From NCBI RefSeq assembly GCF_002812485.1, contig NZ_CP025003.1, forward strand, positions 3,534,001 through 3,598,000: a DNA stretch of 64,000 nt. Direction: 5' to 3'. Source of the stretch: Dickeya fangzhongdai. Its GTDB lineage: Bacteria > Pseudomonadota > Gammaproteobacteria > Enterobacterales > Enterobacteriaceae. Below are positions 1 through 8,306 of the stretch, in pieces. The notes under the pieces are model-generated. The model was not told the DNA's origin and did not search any database. It worked only from the letters and a program-made list of their open reading frames with translations. Position 1 is the first letter of the stretch. Each line of letters opens with the position of its first letter. The translations under genes were made by a program, and so were the position numbers.

Positions 1-76
1 GCACCGTCGTAGCTTTATGCTCGTGCACCTCCAGTGGTTCGCCGGGCAGTCGAGAGGGGTAAATCCTGATGGTCAT
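1..76 (-). CDS. Tail tip / host-specificity J-like protein (N-terminus only)
   Basis: Only the first 25 codons are in the window. The start ATG (76-74) overlaps the TGA of the NlpC/P60 gene in an ATGA junction, so the two are translationally coupled. The peptide begins MTIRIYPSRLPGEPLEVHEH, which I associate with the N-terminus of the central tail-tip proteins that follow K-like peptidases in siphophages. Such proteins form the distal tail and contact the receptor. Family assignment rests on this short stretch and on position after the L/K-like genes. Confidence 0.55.
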   Translation of the reverse strand, partial: MTIRIYPSRLPGEPLEVHEHKATTV

Positions 77-453
77 CGCCAGAACTCCAGTTTTACAAAT
101 CGACGCCTAAATCTGCCAAGCGGCAGGAACGTGACGTTAGTTTTGGGGTTGCACTCGGCTACATGTAGCCGGCTGTTAATTTCCACGACAATTCCCACGT
201 GCGTTACTGTTGAGCCTGAATAACAGGCTACTCCAGCGCCGGCGCATGGCTCGCAGCGCTCCAGCGATAGCATCAGGTTTCTGGCCTCGCGGTCGAGTCC
301 GTCACCGTCCTTTGTAACACCGGCAAAGTCGGGCCATTCTGGCAACCCAAGATCTCGACGTATCTCATTTACAATGCCAAAACAATCAAGATAGGGGTAA
401 GCGCGTCCGCCCTTCTGCCAGGAGACAGAACGGTATTTGTCAGGGTTAAACAT
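73..453 (-). CDS. NlpC/P60-family tail peptidase (lambda K-like)
   Basis: A 126-residue protein of the NlpC/P60 cysteine-peptidase fold. The catalytic cysteine sits in the motif DCFG (C24). H85 (THVGIVV) and H97 (RLHVAE) are in the right place for the other catalytic residues. In siphophages this protein belongs to the tail-tip assembly and is thought to cleave peptidoglycan during assembly or DNA entry. It lies between the DUF1833 (L-like) gene and the J-like gene, the usual order. There is no N-terminal JAB domain, so it is a short form of lambda K. Family is confident; the role is by analogy. Confidence 0.8.
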   Translation of the reverse strand: MFNPDKYRSVSWQKGGRAYPYLDCFGIVNEIRRDLGLPEWPDFAGVTKDGDGLDREARNLMLSLERCEPCAGAGVACYSGSTVTHVGIVVEINSRLHVAECNPKTNVTFLPLGRFRRRFVKLEFWR

Positions 454-462
454 GTGGTCTCC

Positions 463-945
463 TTAACTCATGTATCTGAGCCCGGGGTAATAAGGCAGGG
501 TGTAGCGGTGGCGCGGCCACGACGTGTCGAGGATGTTCATGTAACCGGCCTTTATCTGCACTTCTAACGCCGTCCAGTATCCCGACTTGATAGTCAGGGT
601 ATAGGGCGTAGAGGCTGGCGCCGCGAGGTCAGTAGACACGTAATTACGGTATGTGAGAGTGGCCCCGCTGAGATTATTCAGCGCATTCCTGATCGCAGTT
701 GATACCACGCCGTTTATGTTGCCGATGGCAAACTGTAAATCCTGCGTTCCGTCGCTATTACGCGCCGGCAGAGCGATATCGATAGCGCATGCTGTGAACG
801 TGACGACATCATTAGCCTCGGTTGTGGCCGTGACATCCTCATACCCTTTGCACAGGTAATGTACATCATCGCCTATATTTATCTGCAGGGTTTCAATAAT
901 TACCTCATCACCGGATGAGGCATACAATCTATTGAGTACCGTCAT
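463..945 (-). CDS. DUF1833 minor tail protein (lambda L-like position)
   Basis: A 160-residue protein resembling DUF1833 phage proteins, which occupy the lambda L position between M- and K-like genes. I chose the ATG at 945, which overlaps the upstream TGA (944-942) as ATGA, over a GTG four codons earlier. The sequence is beta-rich with no membrane segment or signal peptide. By position it is a tail-tip component. The molecular function of the family is not established. Confidence 0.7.
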   Translation of the reverse strand: MTVLNRLYASSGDEVIIETLQINIGDDVHYLCKGYEDVTATTEANDVVTFTACAIDIALPARNSDGTQDLQFAIGNINGVVSTAIRNALNNLSGATLTYRNYVSTDLAAPASTPYTLTIKSGYWTALEVQIKAGYMNILDTSWPRHRYTLPYYPGLRYMS

Positions 946-1412
946 GATTCGGGCCACTCCCTGTTAATTGCCATATCGATAATGCTGCTGTTGATGATGT
1001 AGTCGGGGAACTCCCCCCATCCCGGCGGCAATATAGGCCGCTCCCACAATTCAAGCGTGGCGGTAAGTTGCCACCGACCAAACCCGATCAGCGTTGGCCC
1101 ATCATAAATATCGGTAAACCGGCAAACATACGACTCAACCCCCAGTGGCGTCCGAAGGTTCATGTTAAACCAGTCTGCACCGTCGGCGATTGCATCCCTA
1201 TACCAGGATTCGAAAAGTTCGGCCTGTATATCAGAGAAAATCCACGTTACCCCGGCCTGAGTTGGTGTTGACGTATAAAGTCGCCGCTGGCGCGATCGAC
1301 CGGATGTTAATTGCGTCCTGATCATTGGGCTGACATGGTTAAATACGTGCCCGGTGCGTTGTGGCATCGGCAGATAATCACCCGGATAGTTAACGCTGGT
1401 AGTGATTGCCAT
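942..1412 (-). CDS. Minor tail protein (lambda M-like)
   Basis: 156 residues, starting at the base where the tape-measure gene stops (TAATG overlap). The central region (FSDIQAELFESWYRDAI, ADWFNMNLRTPLG) resembles the minor tail proteins found directly after tape measures in lambda-like phages. It probably joins the tail tip to the tube end. The gene is embedded in a tightly packed, translationally coupled block with the DUF1833, NlpC/P60 and J-like genes. Confidence 0.65.
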   Translation of the reverse strand: MAITTSVNYPGDYLPMPQRTGHVFNHVSPMIRTQLTSGRSRQRRLYTSTPTQAGVTWIFSDIQAELFESWYRDAIADGADWFNMNLRTPLGVESYVCRFTDIYDGPTLIGFGRWQLTATLELWERPILPPGWGEFPDYIINSSIIDMAINREWPES

Positions 1413-4400
1413 TAGCCCATTCTCCGCTTGGTTCCCCAGCCGTTGCTTAACGCCTTTGACACCTGCCCCCGGCCGGTCGCCAGGTGCTGGGTCACCATTT
1501 GATACCCCTGCATGGCACCCTGCTTGACAGCGTCCTGCATCATCGCTAGCGTGCGGGCGTCAGGATCGCCGTTAACGTTGATTACCGGGCTGTAAGCGAA
1601 CGTGTGTCCACCGTTGCCACCCTGCATATCCTTGTTACTGATAACAGAGCCATTATCGCCGGGGATCATGTACTGTTTTCCATCGCTTGCTTTGTATATC
1701 TCAGGAAGCCCACTCTCACCGACCTGGTAAAGCCCTCCGGCACTAACAGGGCCGCCGTTTTTGCGCTTGCCCAGTAGATTGGCACCCACCACCCCAGCAA
1801 CTGCACCAAGACCAATGGCGGCGGCGGTACCCATTGACGCAACGGATGACAGGATCGCCGCCGGAGTCCATGCAGCGGCGGTAGTTCCAGCGGCGGCCGT
1901 ACTTACCGCAGTCTGCGTGCCAATTGCTGCCGTCTGCGCGGCGGTAACAGTCCCAATTGCTGCCGTCTGCGCAGTTTGGCCCATAATCGCAGACTTGACC
2001 CACTCCATCCCCATTTGCACAAACGTATTCACGAGACTATTCAGGATCGTGTTCCCGATTGACCGTAGGGCTTCGCTGGCAGATGTGCTACCAGTAATAA
2101 TGCCAGTGAGTGCGCTAGACGCGGAGCTGCTTAGTGAATCCATTGACTCACCCAGCAGCCTATTTGTGGTGTCTTGCTGCTCCCAGATCTGCCAGGCTGC
2201 CGCGATGCGCTGCTGCTCATATTGCGTGTCATACGAGTTTTTCAACGCCAGTGCCTGTTGATGCTGCAACACACCCTGCTGCTCAAACTGCTGGATAAGC
2301 GCTAATTGCTGAGCGTGCTGGTTTGCCAGTTGCTGTACAGGGTCAACCTGCCCCAATGCCTCCTGGGCTGGCGTGACCACTTGCTGGGAGCGGATTTTTG
2401 CCAGTTTTGCCTGATGCTCCTGCTCCAGCCGCTCAGCAGTAGTATCAAACTGCTGCTGAGATATTTTTTTGCTGTTCAGCGCGATCTGCAGGTCTTTCAG
2501 ATCATCCTGATAACTCTTGTTCTCCGCTGCCTCAGGCAGCATTTTCTGTGCGGCGGCTTCCGCACGAATGGCGTTAGCCACATCCCACCGTTTACCAGCA
2601 AGCTCGCCGGCAAGTTTTGTCTGTTCGTCGGTAGCACCATTACCCAAAGACTGCTGGGCGCGCAGCACGGCCTGTTCACGAGTCAGTTCGCGGGTGGACT
2701 CAGCTGTCATCTCCGTTTGTTCGCGCAGGTTCTCCAGCTTCAATGCAATGCTTTGCTGTTGGTTGGCCGCTTTATTCGCCTCAGATTCAGCCTCTCTCTG
2801 AGATTTTTCCCGATCAGATTCAGCCTCTTTCAGGTCGTACAGCTTAGCAGCGTACTCCCCGGCTTCGCGGATCTGATTGGCGTTGCCACCCTTAGACTTC
2901 GCCTCATCCTGAGCCTCGGTAACGGCGCGCTGACGCTTATCGACAATGCTCATCAACTTGGCCTGCTGCTGCATGCCTTCGATTTGCTTTTGCGCGTCAG
3001 GGTTGACCTGCACTTTCAGTGATGTGGCATTAAAGCGATCCTTTGCCTTTGCCGCTACATCAATCATCTGACCCAGATGACTCATCATGCCGGCGGCTAC
3101 GCCCGCTTCCTGAGCGTTGCGTTTAAGTAGGTCAATGCCTTGTGCGAATCTGCCGTTAGCCTGAGCCTCGATGATGCCCAATTTACTGGCAGTCTGACTG
3201 CGCCTGTTCTCTGCTGCGTCCAGATCTCCGGTGGCGATGGTGATTTGACGTCGGATTTCAGCCAATCGGACACCGTACCCGCCCTCATTGCCGAACGCCT
3301 GCGCCAGCCCGGCATATTTTGATTCCTCCATTCGCAACTCAGAGAGCCGGGAACGGAGATCGGATATCACACCAGCCTGATCAATCAACGACTGCTGCCC
3401 TTTTGCAATTGACGCAGCCAGCTGCGTGGAGTTCATTTCACGCATTTTTGCGATGACGCCATCCAACTTGTCGGCAAAGTCGATGCTCTCTTGCTTGGCC
3501 TGCTGCGCCTTCTGGTAAAAGTAGAAAATGGCGGCTGCGGCGATCATGGCGGCTCCGGAAGGTCCGCCGACAAGGCCGAGCGCCCCACGCAATACACCCA
3601 TCGACAGGCTGGCGGCCTTGGTTGCGACGGTGGACGCCTCTTGTGATGCCGCATATTTTCCATTCGCGGCGGCAGCCACACTGGCGGCATCAGCAGCAGC
3701 CAAGCGAGCAGACGATACCTGCGCTTCTGCCTGCGCTATCGCCGTGGCTCTGGCCTGTGATGCGGCTGATTCAGTGGTCGCCAATTGCGCGGTCAGCGCG
3801 GTAGATGCGCGTTGCAGCTCAGCCATGCGCGTCGCCGTGGCAATGCGACCCTGTTCACTGATCTGCGCCTTGAGTCGCTGGGTTTCCAGCGCTTTTTCCG
3901 CCTCGATTTGAGCCAGATTCGTCCTGATGCTGGCCGCCTTGGAGTCAGCCAGTGCAACCTCAGCCACGCCGGCGGCGTTCGTCTCACGAATGACGTTTAG
4001 CCGCGCCTGCGCCAGGTTCAGGTCAGACAGGGCCGTATCTTTGTTGGCTTGAGCAAGGCGAAGTTGTGCTGCGGCGTCCAGCTCTGCCGCTGCTGCAGAT
4101 TGCGCCGCGGCTTTGGAACTGGCGATGCTGGCCGCCGTGGCTTTTACCTGCCCAGCCGCCGCCATCGTCAGCGCGCCAACAAAGCGCCCACCCATCACCA
4201 GCGCGACCGCCGTTAGCGCGCCACTCATCGCGTCCATGTTTTCGCTGGCGGATATTACCGCGCTGTTGAATACAGACAGACCGGCCTGAACGGATGTGCT
4301 TTCGCCGAAAAACTTGGTGATGTTGTTTTTTGCCACTTGCAATGACTGGGCGGTGGTGGCGATGGTTTTAGCGAATTCGTCGCCGATTTTTGAACCCTGA

Positions 4401-5068
4401 GACAGCAGCCCTTTCACCACCACATCGGTGGTCAATTTGCCCTGTGCAGCCATGTTGCGGAGTTGCCCAATACCGACGCCGAGCGAATCCGCCAGCGCCA
4501 CCATAAGCCGATTTCCCTGCTCGTTGACGGAGTTAAATTCCTCGCCGCGCAGTGTTCCGGATGCCAACCCCTGCGATAGCTGGATGATTGCGTTTTCCGC
4601 CTCCTGCGTGGTAGCACCGGAAACGATGAACCCCTGATTGATGATGGTGGTCAGGCGGGCCAAATCGCCAGCGCTGGTGCCATATTGCCGGGTTGCGCGT
4701 TCAAGGCGGGCATACAGTGACGCGGTAGCATCAAGGCTTGAGCGCGTGGATTGTGTGATCGAAAATACACGCTGGGTAACATCTACCAGTTGTTCGTGTG
4801 GGCGCACAGAGTTAGCAAGTTTGTTGCTGACCGTCGTCCATGCGTTCGCGTATTCGGAAACCTGCTGCACGGATAATGCCGCTGTCATTGCAACAACCAC
4901 ACGCGACAGACTGGACATGGCTTTTTCGGTAGATTCTACGTTACGAGTGGTGCGATCAAATCCCTTACCCAGAGAATCAAGAGCAGAATTCGTCTTTTGC
5001 TGGGACGATAATAACTGAGCGGTTTCTAACTCGATATCGTAATAAATCTCGCCAGCTTTAGTCGGCAT
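1412..5068 (-). CDS. Tail tape measure protein
   Basis: At 1218 residues this is the longest phage gene and lies where a tape measure is expected, downstream of the tail tube and chaperone genes. The N-terminal part (about 60-270) resembles tape-measure domains. About 300-480 is an Ala/Gln-rich coiled coil. A hydrophobic Gly/Ala segment near 490-515 could be membrane-active, and about 530-930 is again coiled coil. The C-terminal third holds Ala/Thr-rich near-repeats and hydrophobic stretches. It sets tail length and probably enters the cell envelope at infection. Unusually it is separated from the chaperone gene by a 2.4-kb cargo island. Confidence 0.92.
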   Translation of the reverse strand: MPTKAGEIYYDIELETAQLLSSQQKTNSALDSLGKGFDRTTRNVESTEKAMSSLSRVVVAMTAALSVQQVSEYANAWTTVSNKLANSVRPHEQLVDVTQRVFSITQSTRSSLDATASLYARLERATRQYGTSAGDLARLTTIINQGFIVSGATTQEAENAIIQLSQGLASGTLRGEEFNSVNEQGNRLMVALADSLGVGIGQLRNMAAQGKLTTDVVVKGLLSQGSKIGDEFAKTIATTAQSLQVAKNNITKFFGESTSVQAGLSVFNSAVISASENMDAMSGALTAVALVMGGRFVGALTMAAAGQVKATAASIASSKAAAQSAAAAELDAAAQLRLAQANKDTALSDLNLAQARLNVIRETNAAGVAEVALADSKAASIRTNLAQIEAEKALETQRLKAQISEQGRIATATRMAELQRASTALTAQLATTESAASQARATAIAQAEAQVSSARLAAADAASVAAAANGKYAASQEASTVATKAASLSMGVLRGALGLVGGPSGAAMIAAAAIFYFYQKAQQAKQESIDFADKLDGVIAKMREMNSTQLAASIAKGQQSLIDQAGVISDLRSRLSELRMEESKYAGLAQAFGNEGGYGVRLAEIRRQITIATGDLDAAENRRSQTASKLGIIEAQANGRFAQGIDLLKRNAQEAGVAAGMMSHLGQMIDVAAKAKDRFNATSLKVQVNPDAQKQIEGMQQQAKLMSIVDKRQRAVTEAQDEAKSKGGNANQIREAGEYAAKLYDLKEAESDREKSQREAESEANKAANQQQSIALKLENLREQTEMTAESTRELTREQAVLRAQQSLGNGATDEQTKLAGELAGKRWDVANAIRAEAAAQKMLPEAAENKSYQDDLKDLQIALNSKKISQQQFDTTAERLEQEHQAKLAKIRSQQVVTPAQEALGQVDPVQQLANQHAQQLALIQQFEQQGVLQHQQALALKNSYDTQYEQQRIAAAWQIWEQQDTTNRLLGESMDSLSSSASSALTGIITGSTSASEALRSIGNTILNSLVNTFVQMGMEWVKSAIMGQTAQTAAIGTVTAAQTAAIGTQTAVSTAAAGTTAAAWTPAAILSSVASMGTAAAIGLGAVAGVVGANLLGKRKNGGPVSAGGLYQVGESGLPEIYKASDGKQYMIPGDNGSVISNKDMQGGNGGHTFAYSPVINVNGDPDARTLAMMQDAVKQGAMQGYQMVTQHLATGRGQVSKALSNGWGTKRRMG

Positions 5069-5086
5069 TTACTTTTCTCCGGGCAT

Positions 5087-5112
5087 AAAAAAACCCCGCA
5101 AGCGGGGTTTGT
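5087..5112 (-). terminator. Intrinsic terminator of the membrane cargo gene
   Basis: On the minus strand a GC-rich stem (AACCCCGC / GCGGGGTT) is followed by a run of seven Ts. It lies between the stop of the 5131-5727 gene and the tape-measure start, so it would stop cargo-island transcripts before the tape measure unless late transcription is antiterminated. Confidence 0.8.
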
Positions 5113-5130
5113 AATTGATATCAACTTACG

Positions 5131-5727
5131 TTATAGGCAGTATTTATCCCAAGCATTTTGAAAGTCACTACTTCCATCATCTATATATGAAACACCGACA
5201 GCATATAAGTAACGAACATTGCCAGTGTATGCGCCAAAGCTATTTTTAGCATTAACCAAACCACAAATAGAACCATCTCGACTAACTCTCTCACCAGAAA
5301 ATGTCGCTGACGATGAATCTTTTAGTTGAAGCCTTGCTGAAGAGCGCGCATTAAATAACAACTTAACTTTCTCTTCTTCTTTTTTGTTGTTATATGCTTT
5401 ATCTTTTTCTTGTAAATCTTCATATTTTTTATATGCTAAATATCTATCACCAAAAATTGGTTTCATTGAGTTAATCCAGTATAGATACCCAAAATTAGTG
5501 AAAGATGATGATATAAAAAAACCAATAGCACAAAAACGAAAAACCGCAAGCACCTCAGATTTTGACAATTGACGATTAAACTCGGCCTTCTGTTTTATCC
5601 ACTCAAAAAAATACGCCAGCAATAAAAATGTTGGAATAATGAAAAACAACGAAATCCATTCTCTCAATGCAAAATAACAAGTGGCAATCAAAACAAAAAA
5701 ACTAAGCCACACTAATATTTTATTCAT
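5131..5727 (-). CDS. Membrane-anchored cargo (moron) protein, unknown function
   Basis: A 198-residue protein. I chose the start MNKILVWLSF because GGGGATAGGG sits just before it; an in-frame ATG four codons upstream lacks a ribosome site. Three hydrophobic segments (about 5-22, 25-42 and 62-85) are followed by a charged coil (about 100-125) and a C-terminal domain with SSATFSGERV and VNAKNSFGAYTG. That domain resembles a small unassigned domain common in prophage and plasmid proteins. The gene is clearly AT-richer than its neighbours and lies between tail genes with its own terminator. A superinfection-exclusion or other lysogenic-conversion role is possible but inferred only from location and membrane topology. 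Confidence 0.6.
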   Translation of the reverse strand: MNKILVWLSFFVLIATCYFALREWISLFFIIPTFLLLAYFFEWIKQKAEFNRQLSKSEVLAVFRFCAIGFFISSSFTNFGYLYWINSMKPIFGDRYLAYKKYEDLQEKDKAYNNKKEEEKVKLLFNARSSARLQLKDSSSATFSGERVSRDGSICGLVNAKNSFGAYTGNVRYLYAVGVSYIDDGSSDFQNAWDKYCL

Positions 5728-5767
5728 CCCTATCCCCATCAGTTAAAGAAACTAATGTTAACACCGG

Positions 5768-5796
5768 TTGACGCCCCGATCACTATCCGCTACATT
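5768..5796 (+). promoter_or_regulatory. Promoter for the antirepressor transcript
   Basis: TTGACG and TACATT are separated by 17 bp, reading rightward against the late genes. It lies about 240 bp before the ORF6N antirepressor start, and the intervening leader holds a hairpin-T terminator and a C4-like fold. Identified by eye from consensus. Confidence 0.55.
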
Positions 5797-5838
5797 CTGT
5801 GTCACGAGGCGTCGAAACCTCAACAAACACGGCCAGAA

Positions 5839-5864
5839 CCAACCCCGTTAGTGTTGGATTTTTT
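5839..5864 (+). terminator. Leader terminator / attenuator upstream of antirepressor
   Basis: CCAAC and GTTGG form a 5-bp stem with a 9-base loop, followed by A and six Ts on the plus strand. It lies between the candidate promoter and the antirepressor, so it would attenuate the transcript. The stem is short, so strength is uncertain. Confidence 0.45.
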
Positions 5865-5911
5865 ATGCCTGTTATTTAGTGGGCGCAATGCGCGACCACA
5901 TCCCGATCAGA

Positions 5912-5989
5912 GTCGGGAGGGCGACTAATACAACACCCGAAAGGGGAATAAGTCCGCAGCTTTGTTTGTGCTGTTTCGAACCTCCCGGC
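5912..5989 (+). ncRNA. C4-like antisense RNA in the antirepressor leader
   Basis: A 78-nt fold: outer stem GTCGGGAGG (5912-5920) with CCTCCCGGC (5981-5989), a CCC-GAAA-GGG hairpin (5936-5945) and a CAGC/GCTG hairpin (5957-5973). A further CCACT/AGTGG hairpin lies at 5991-6005. Size, three-way shape and position before an antirepressor fit the C4 antisense RNA class known from phages P1 and P7. Segments CTGTTT (5971-5976) and ACCTC (5980-5984) complement AAACAG and GAGGT at the antirepressor ribosome site (6021-6030). Class membership needs a covariance-model search. Confidence 0.5.
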
Positions 5990-6034
5990 ACCACTCCGAC
6001 AGTGGCAATTCGAAAAAAACAAACAGAGGTCGTC

Positions 6035-6787
6035 ATGACTACATTCATAGTAGAAACCCTGCCAGCCATCAGCCACAACTCAATACCGGTTATCACCACT
6101 GAACTGCTGGCGCAGCTTTACGGCACTGAACCCATCCGCATTAGGAACAATCACAGTCGAAACAGAGATCGCTTTGATGAAGGTAAGCACTACTTCAAAA
6201 TCACGGGGAAGGATCTCGAAAATTTGAGAGTATCTTTAAGAGACTCTCAAAATAAAATCCATTCAAATGTTCGATTCCTCATTCTCTGGACAGAACGCGG
6301 CGCAGCACGTCACGCAAAGATGCTGGAAACGGATCAGGCGTGGGACGTGTTCGAGAAATTGGAAGACTGCTACTTTAACCAGCGAGAACGCCGCCCGGAG
6401 AAAACCACAACACTGGAGCGCACACCATTGCGTGACGCTGTTAACCTGCTGGTTGGGAAAACCGGGATGATCTATTCAGATGCCTATTCACTCATTCACC
6501 AGCGTTTTAATGTCGAGCGCATCGAAGACCTGACACAAACACAGATGCTACAGGCGATTGAGTATATTCACTGCCTGATAATAGATAATCGCCCGGTATC
6601 CTCCCCGCTGTTTAGTGGCCGCGTACTCCTGACGTTTAAAGAGGGTCGGATGGAAATGGCCCAGACTGCTCGTGACGACGAGCAATTAATCAGCGCAACA
6701 ACGATGGTTGAGCTACTCCAGAAACGCGGCTTTGTCATCATGACAAAAGATGAGTTAACAACGCGAATTGCCGGTATTTTGGGTTGA
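6035..6787 (+). CDS. ORF6N-domain phage antirepressor / regulatory protein
   Basis: A 250-residue protein. I start it at the ATG preceded by AGAGGT rather than at upstream in-frame ATGs inside the structured leader. Residues about 10-115 match the ORF6N DNA-binding domain (VITTELLAQLYGTEPIRIRNN, FLILWTERGAARHAKML). The C-terminal part is helical and probably mediates oligomerisation or target binding. Such proteins are usually antirepressors that antagonise phage repressors. It is transcribed opposite to all late genes and converges on rha. The probable promoter, attenuator and C4-like RNA upstream suggest expression is held down in the lysogen. Confidence 0.8.
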   Translation: MTTFIVETLPAISHNSIPVITTELLAQLYGTEPIRIRNNHSRNRDRFDEGKHYFKITGKDLENLRVSLRDSQNKIHSNVRFLILWTERGAARHAKMLETDQAWDVFEKLEDCYFNQRERRPEKTTTLERTPLRDAVNLLVGKTGMIYSDAYSLIHQRFNVERIEDLTQTQMLQAIEYIHCLIIDNRPVSSPLFSGRVLLTFKEGRMEMAQTARDDEQLISATTMVELLQKRGFVIMTKDELTTRIAGILG

Positions 6788-6829
6788 CACGGTGGCGCAG
6801 GGACGCGCCACGACATCGCAGCCATCTTG

Positions 6830-7363
6830 TCACAGTGTCAGCTCATCAAATAGTGGCGGACAACTCAGGGCGCGCACCCGTTCTTCTTCCGCACGTAAGA
6901 GCGGTATCTCTCTTTTTCGGTCACTCATAAGGCGGCTACCAATAGTGCCTTTCAGTTTAGAGCGCGTCTCTTTGATAGCCAATTGATGCATGGCCTCTTC
7001 ACCCATCACATGGCGACGCTGGAGTTGGCCCGCCATCCAGTTGAAGGCGGTGATGTAGCTTTCCTTGATGGCAGTAGCGGCCTTGCCGGTGAAACCCATG
7101 ACCAGCATCATCCAACCGTCTTTGGTGATGTTGTACATCAGGCGCATCTCGCCCTTTTTGTCTAAATATTCGACCGCCTCAAAATTGAGTTGGTTAAAAT
7201 CATTAGAACAATCAATAGATAAGCGTTTTACTGCGCGAATGACGTTATCGTGACGTTTTCCGAAATACTCCGCGACCCTTAACGAGGTGGTGACAATTCG
7301 ACCGTCTGCCACCATGACCATTTCACGGAAGTCAAAGGCGGGAATTACAGCGTGATTATTCAT
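6830..7363 (-). CDS. rha: Rha family phage regulatory protein
   Basis: A 177-residue member of the Rha family (phage_pRha). The N-terminal 100 residues carry the family core VADGRIVTTSLRVAEYFGK, RHDNVIRAVKRL and YNITKDGWMMLVMGFTGKAA. The remaining helical C-terminus varies between phages. In phi80 and P22 relatives Rha interferes with growth in hosts lacking IHF and acts as a regulator. Its leader contains a long imperfect hairpin (7377-7454) and a TATAAT box, so it appears to be an independent unit inside the tail operon. Confidence 0.85.
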   Translation of the reverse strand: MNNHAVIPAFDFREMVMVADGRIVTTSLRVAEYFGKRHDNVIRAVKRLSIDCSNDFNQLNFEAVEYLDKKGEMRLMYNITKDGWMMLVMGFTGKAATAIKESYITAFNWMAGQLQRRHVMGEEAMHQLAIKETRSKLKGTIGSRLMSDRKREIPLLRAEEERVRALSCPPLFDELTL

Positions 7364-7376
7364 AGCGTTTGCCTAT

Positions 7377-7454
7377 AGAAAGCAGAGCCTGTCACACAGA
7401 GTAGCCGCCTCCCAGAAGGTCGCCACCAACGGCAACTCTCAGGCTCGGCTTTCT
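7377..7454 (-). ncRNA. Highly structured 78-nt leader of rha
   Basis: Read on the minus strand, AGAAAGCCGAGCCTG (7454-7440) pairs with 7391-7377 in a 15-bp stem with one mismatch. Inside it AGAGTTGCCG (7439-7430) pairs with 7407-7398 with one mismatch. The inner loop holds two mini-hairpins (GGT/ACC and CCT/AGG). A TATAAT box lies just upstream (minus strand, 7472-7467) with a poor -35. Its length equals the C4-like leader on the other strand, so it may also be a C4-class RNA; alternatively it is a translational control element for rha. Confidence 0.5.
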
Positions 7455-7496
7455 GTAGGCTCTGGGATTATAACGTGCGCGTGTGAAGCGCGTGGA

Positions 7497-7525
7497 TAAA
7501 AAAAGCCCCATCGGCTGACGGGGCT
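7497..7525 (-). terminator. Intrinsic terminator after the tail chaperone gene
   Basis: On the minus strand AGCCCC and GGGGCT form a stem around a 10-base loop, followed by a run of seven Ts. It ends the head/tail block before the cargo island, so late transcription must read through it to reach the tape-measure gene. Confidence 0.8.
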
Positions 7526-7565
7526 AAGTTAGTGGGTTGATGGATTTCAAATCAGTTGACGGAGT

Positions 7566-8246
7566 TCAGTGGGTACTTTCTTTCGCAATTCTCGCCGCCT
7601 TGCGCCGCAGGTAGTTATCGGCCACTGCGTCGTATTCCTCCCGTGTGAACCCTTTTTGGTCTGGATATTTGGCAGCCAGCAGCATGATAAATTCGGTCAT
7701 CGTCAGGCTCTCAGCTTCCTGCCGACTCATGCCAAAGTGCGAGCGCGCCGCGTTGATGTACTCGATAGCGTGGAATTCGGTTGTACGCTCGGCAGACTCG
7801 TGACGCTGCAAACGCCGCACCCTAGCCTTTCCGATAATACCGTGAGTGATCAGCGACTGCGCCACCAGCACCAGATCGGAAACAGGCATCGATCCGGGGC
7901 GCCAGATAACGCCGCCTTTTCTGGTTTTTCTCGGCACCAGCTCCCCGGTCAGGGCCGAGCAATCGGTATCGCAGCACGCCGCCAGCACCGTTATCGCCGC
8001 CAGCACCGCCCGCTTGCTGAACGCGGGCCGGGATACGTGAGTTATCAGCCACGCCGGCACTACGCCGTAAGCCTCCACAGCTCGCTCGATGAGCGGGCGC
8101 GCCTCGTCGTTATGCAGGTCATAGAATGCCTGGACAATCTCCGCCGGCTCGCCAATATTCGTCATGGCAGCAAATGACGGGCGAAACAGATAATCGCGCT
8201 GGCGTGTCGAGATAACGCATTCACCGATCGCCTTGAGTGGTGTCAT
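7566..8246 (-). CDS. DUF6246-like protein, probable tail assembly chaperone
   Basis: A 226-residue soluble protein recognised as resembling the DUF6246 phage family. It lies directly after the tail tube gene, where the G/GT-type tail assembly chaperones are encoded. The C-terminal part (EAESLTMTEFIMLLAAKYPD) is the kind of helical tail seen in chaperones. I looked near the 3' end for a slippery heptamer that would make a longer fusion product and saw none convincing. The next downstream tail gene is the tape measure, beyond the cargo island. Function is inferred from position. Confidence 0.55.
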   Translation of the reverse strand: MTPLKAIGECVISTRQRDYLFRPSFAAMTNIGEPAEIVQAFYDLHNDEARPLIERAVEAYGVVPAWLITHVSRPAFSKRAVLAAITVLAACCDTDCSALTGELVPRKTRKGGVIWRPGSMPVSDLVLVAQSLITHGIIGKARVRRLQRHESAERTTEFHAIEYINAARSHFGMSRQEAESLTMTEFIMLLAAKYPDQKGFTREEYDAVADNYLRRKAARIAKESTH

Positions 8247-8306
8247 GATTTTCCCTGAGCAATGAGCATTATCAAGGCCGCCGGCCGGCAGCCTTTGTAA
8301 TGCCCG

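Noticed and set aside
7566..7640. Possible programmed frameshift producing a longer tail chaperone
   Set aside because: No convincing slippery heptamer near the 3' end, and the following sequence is a terminator rather than an overlapping frame.
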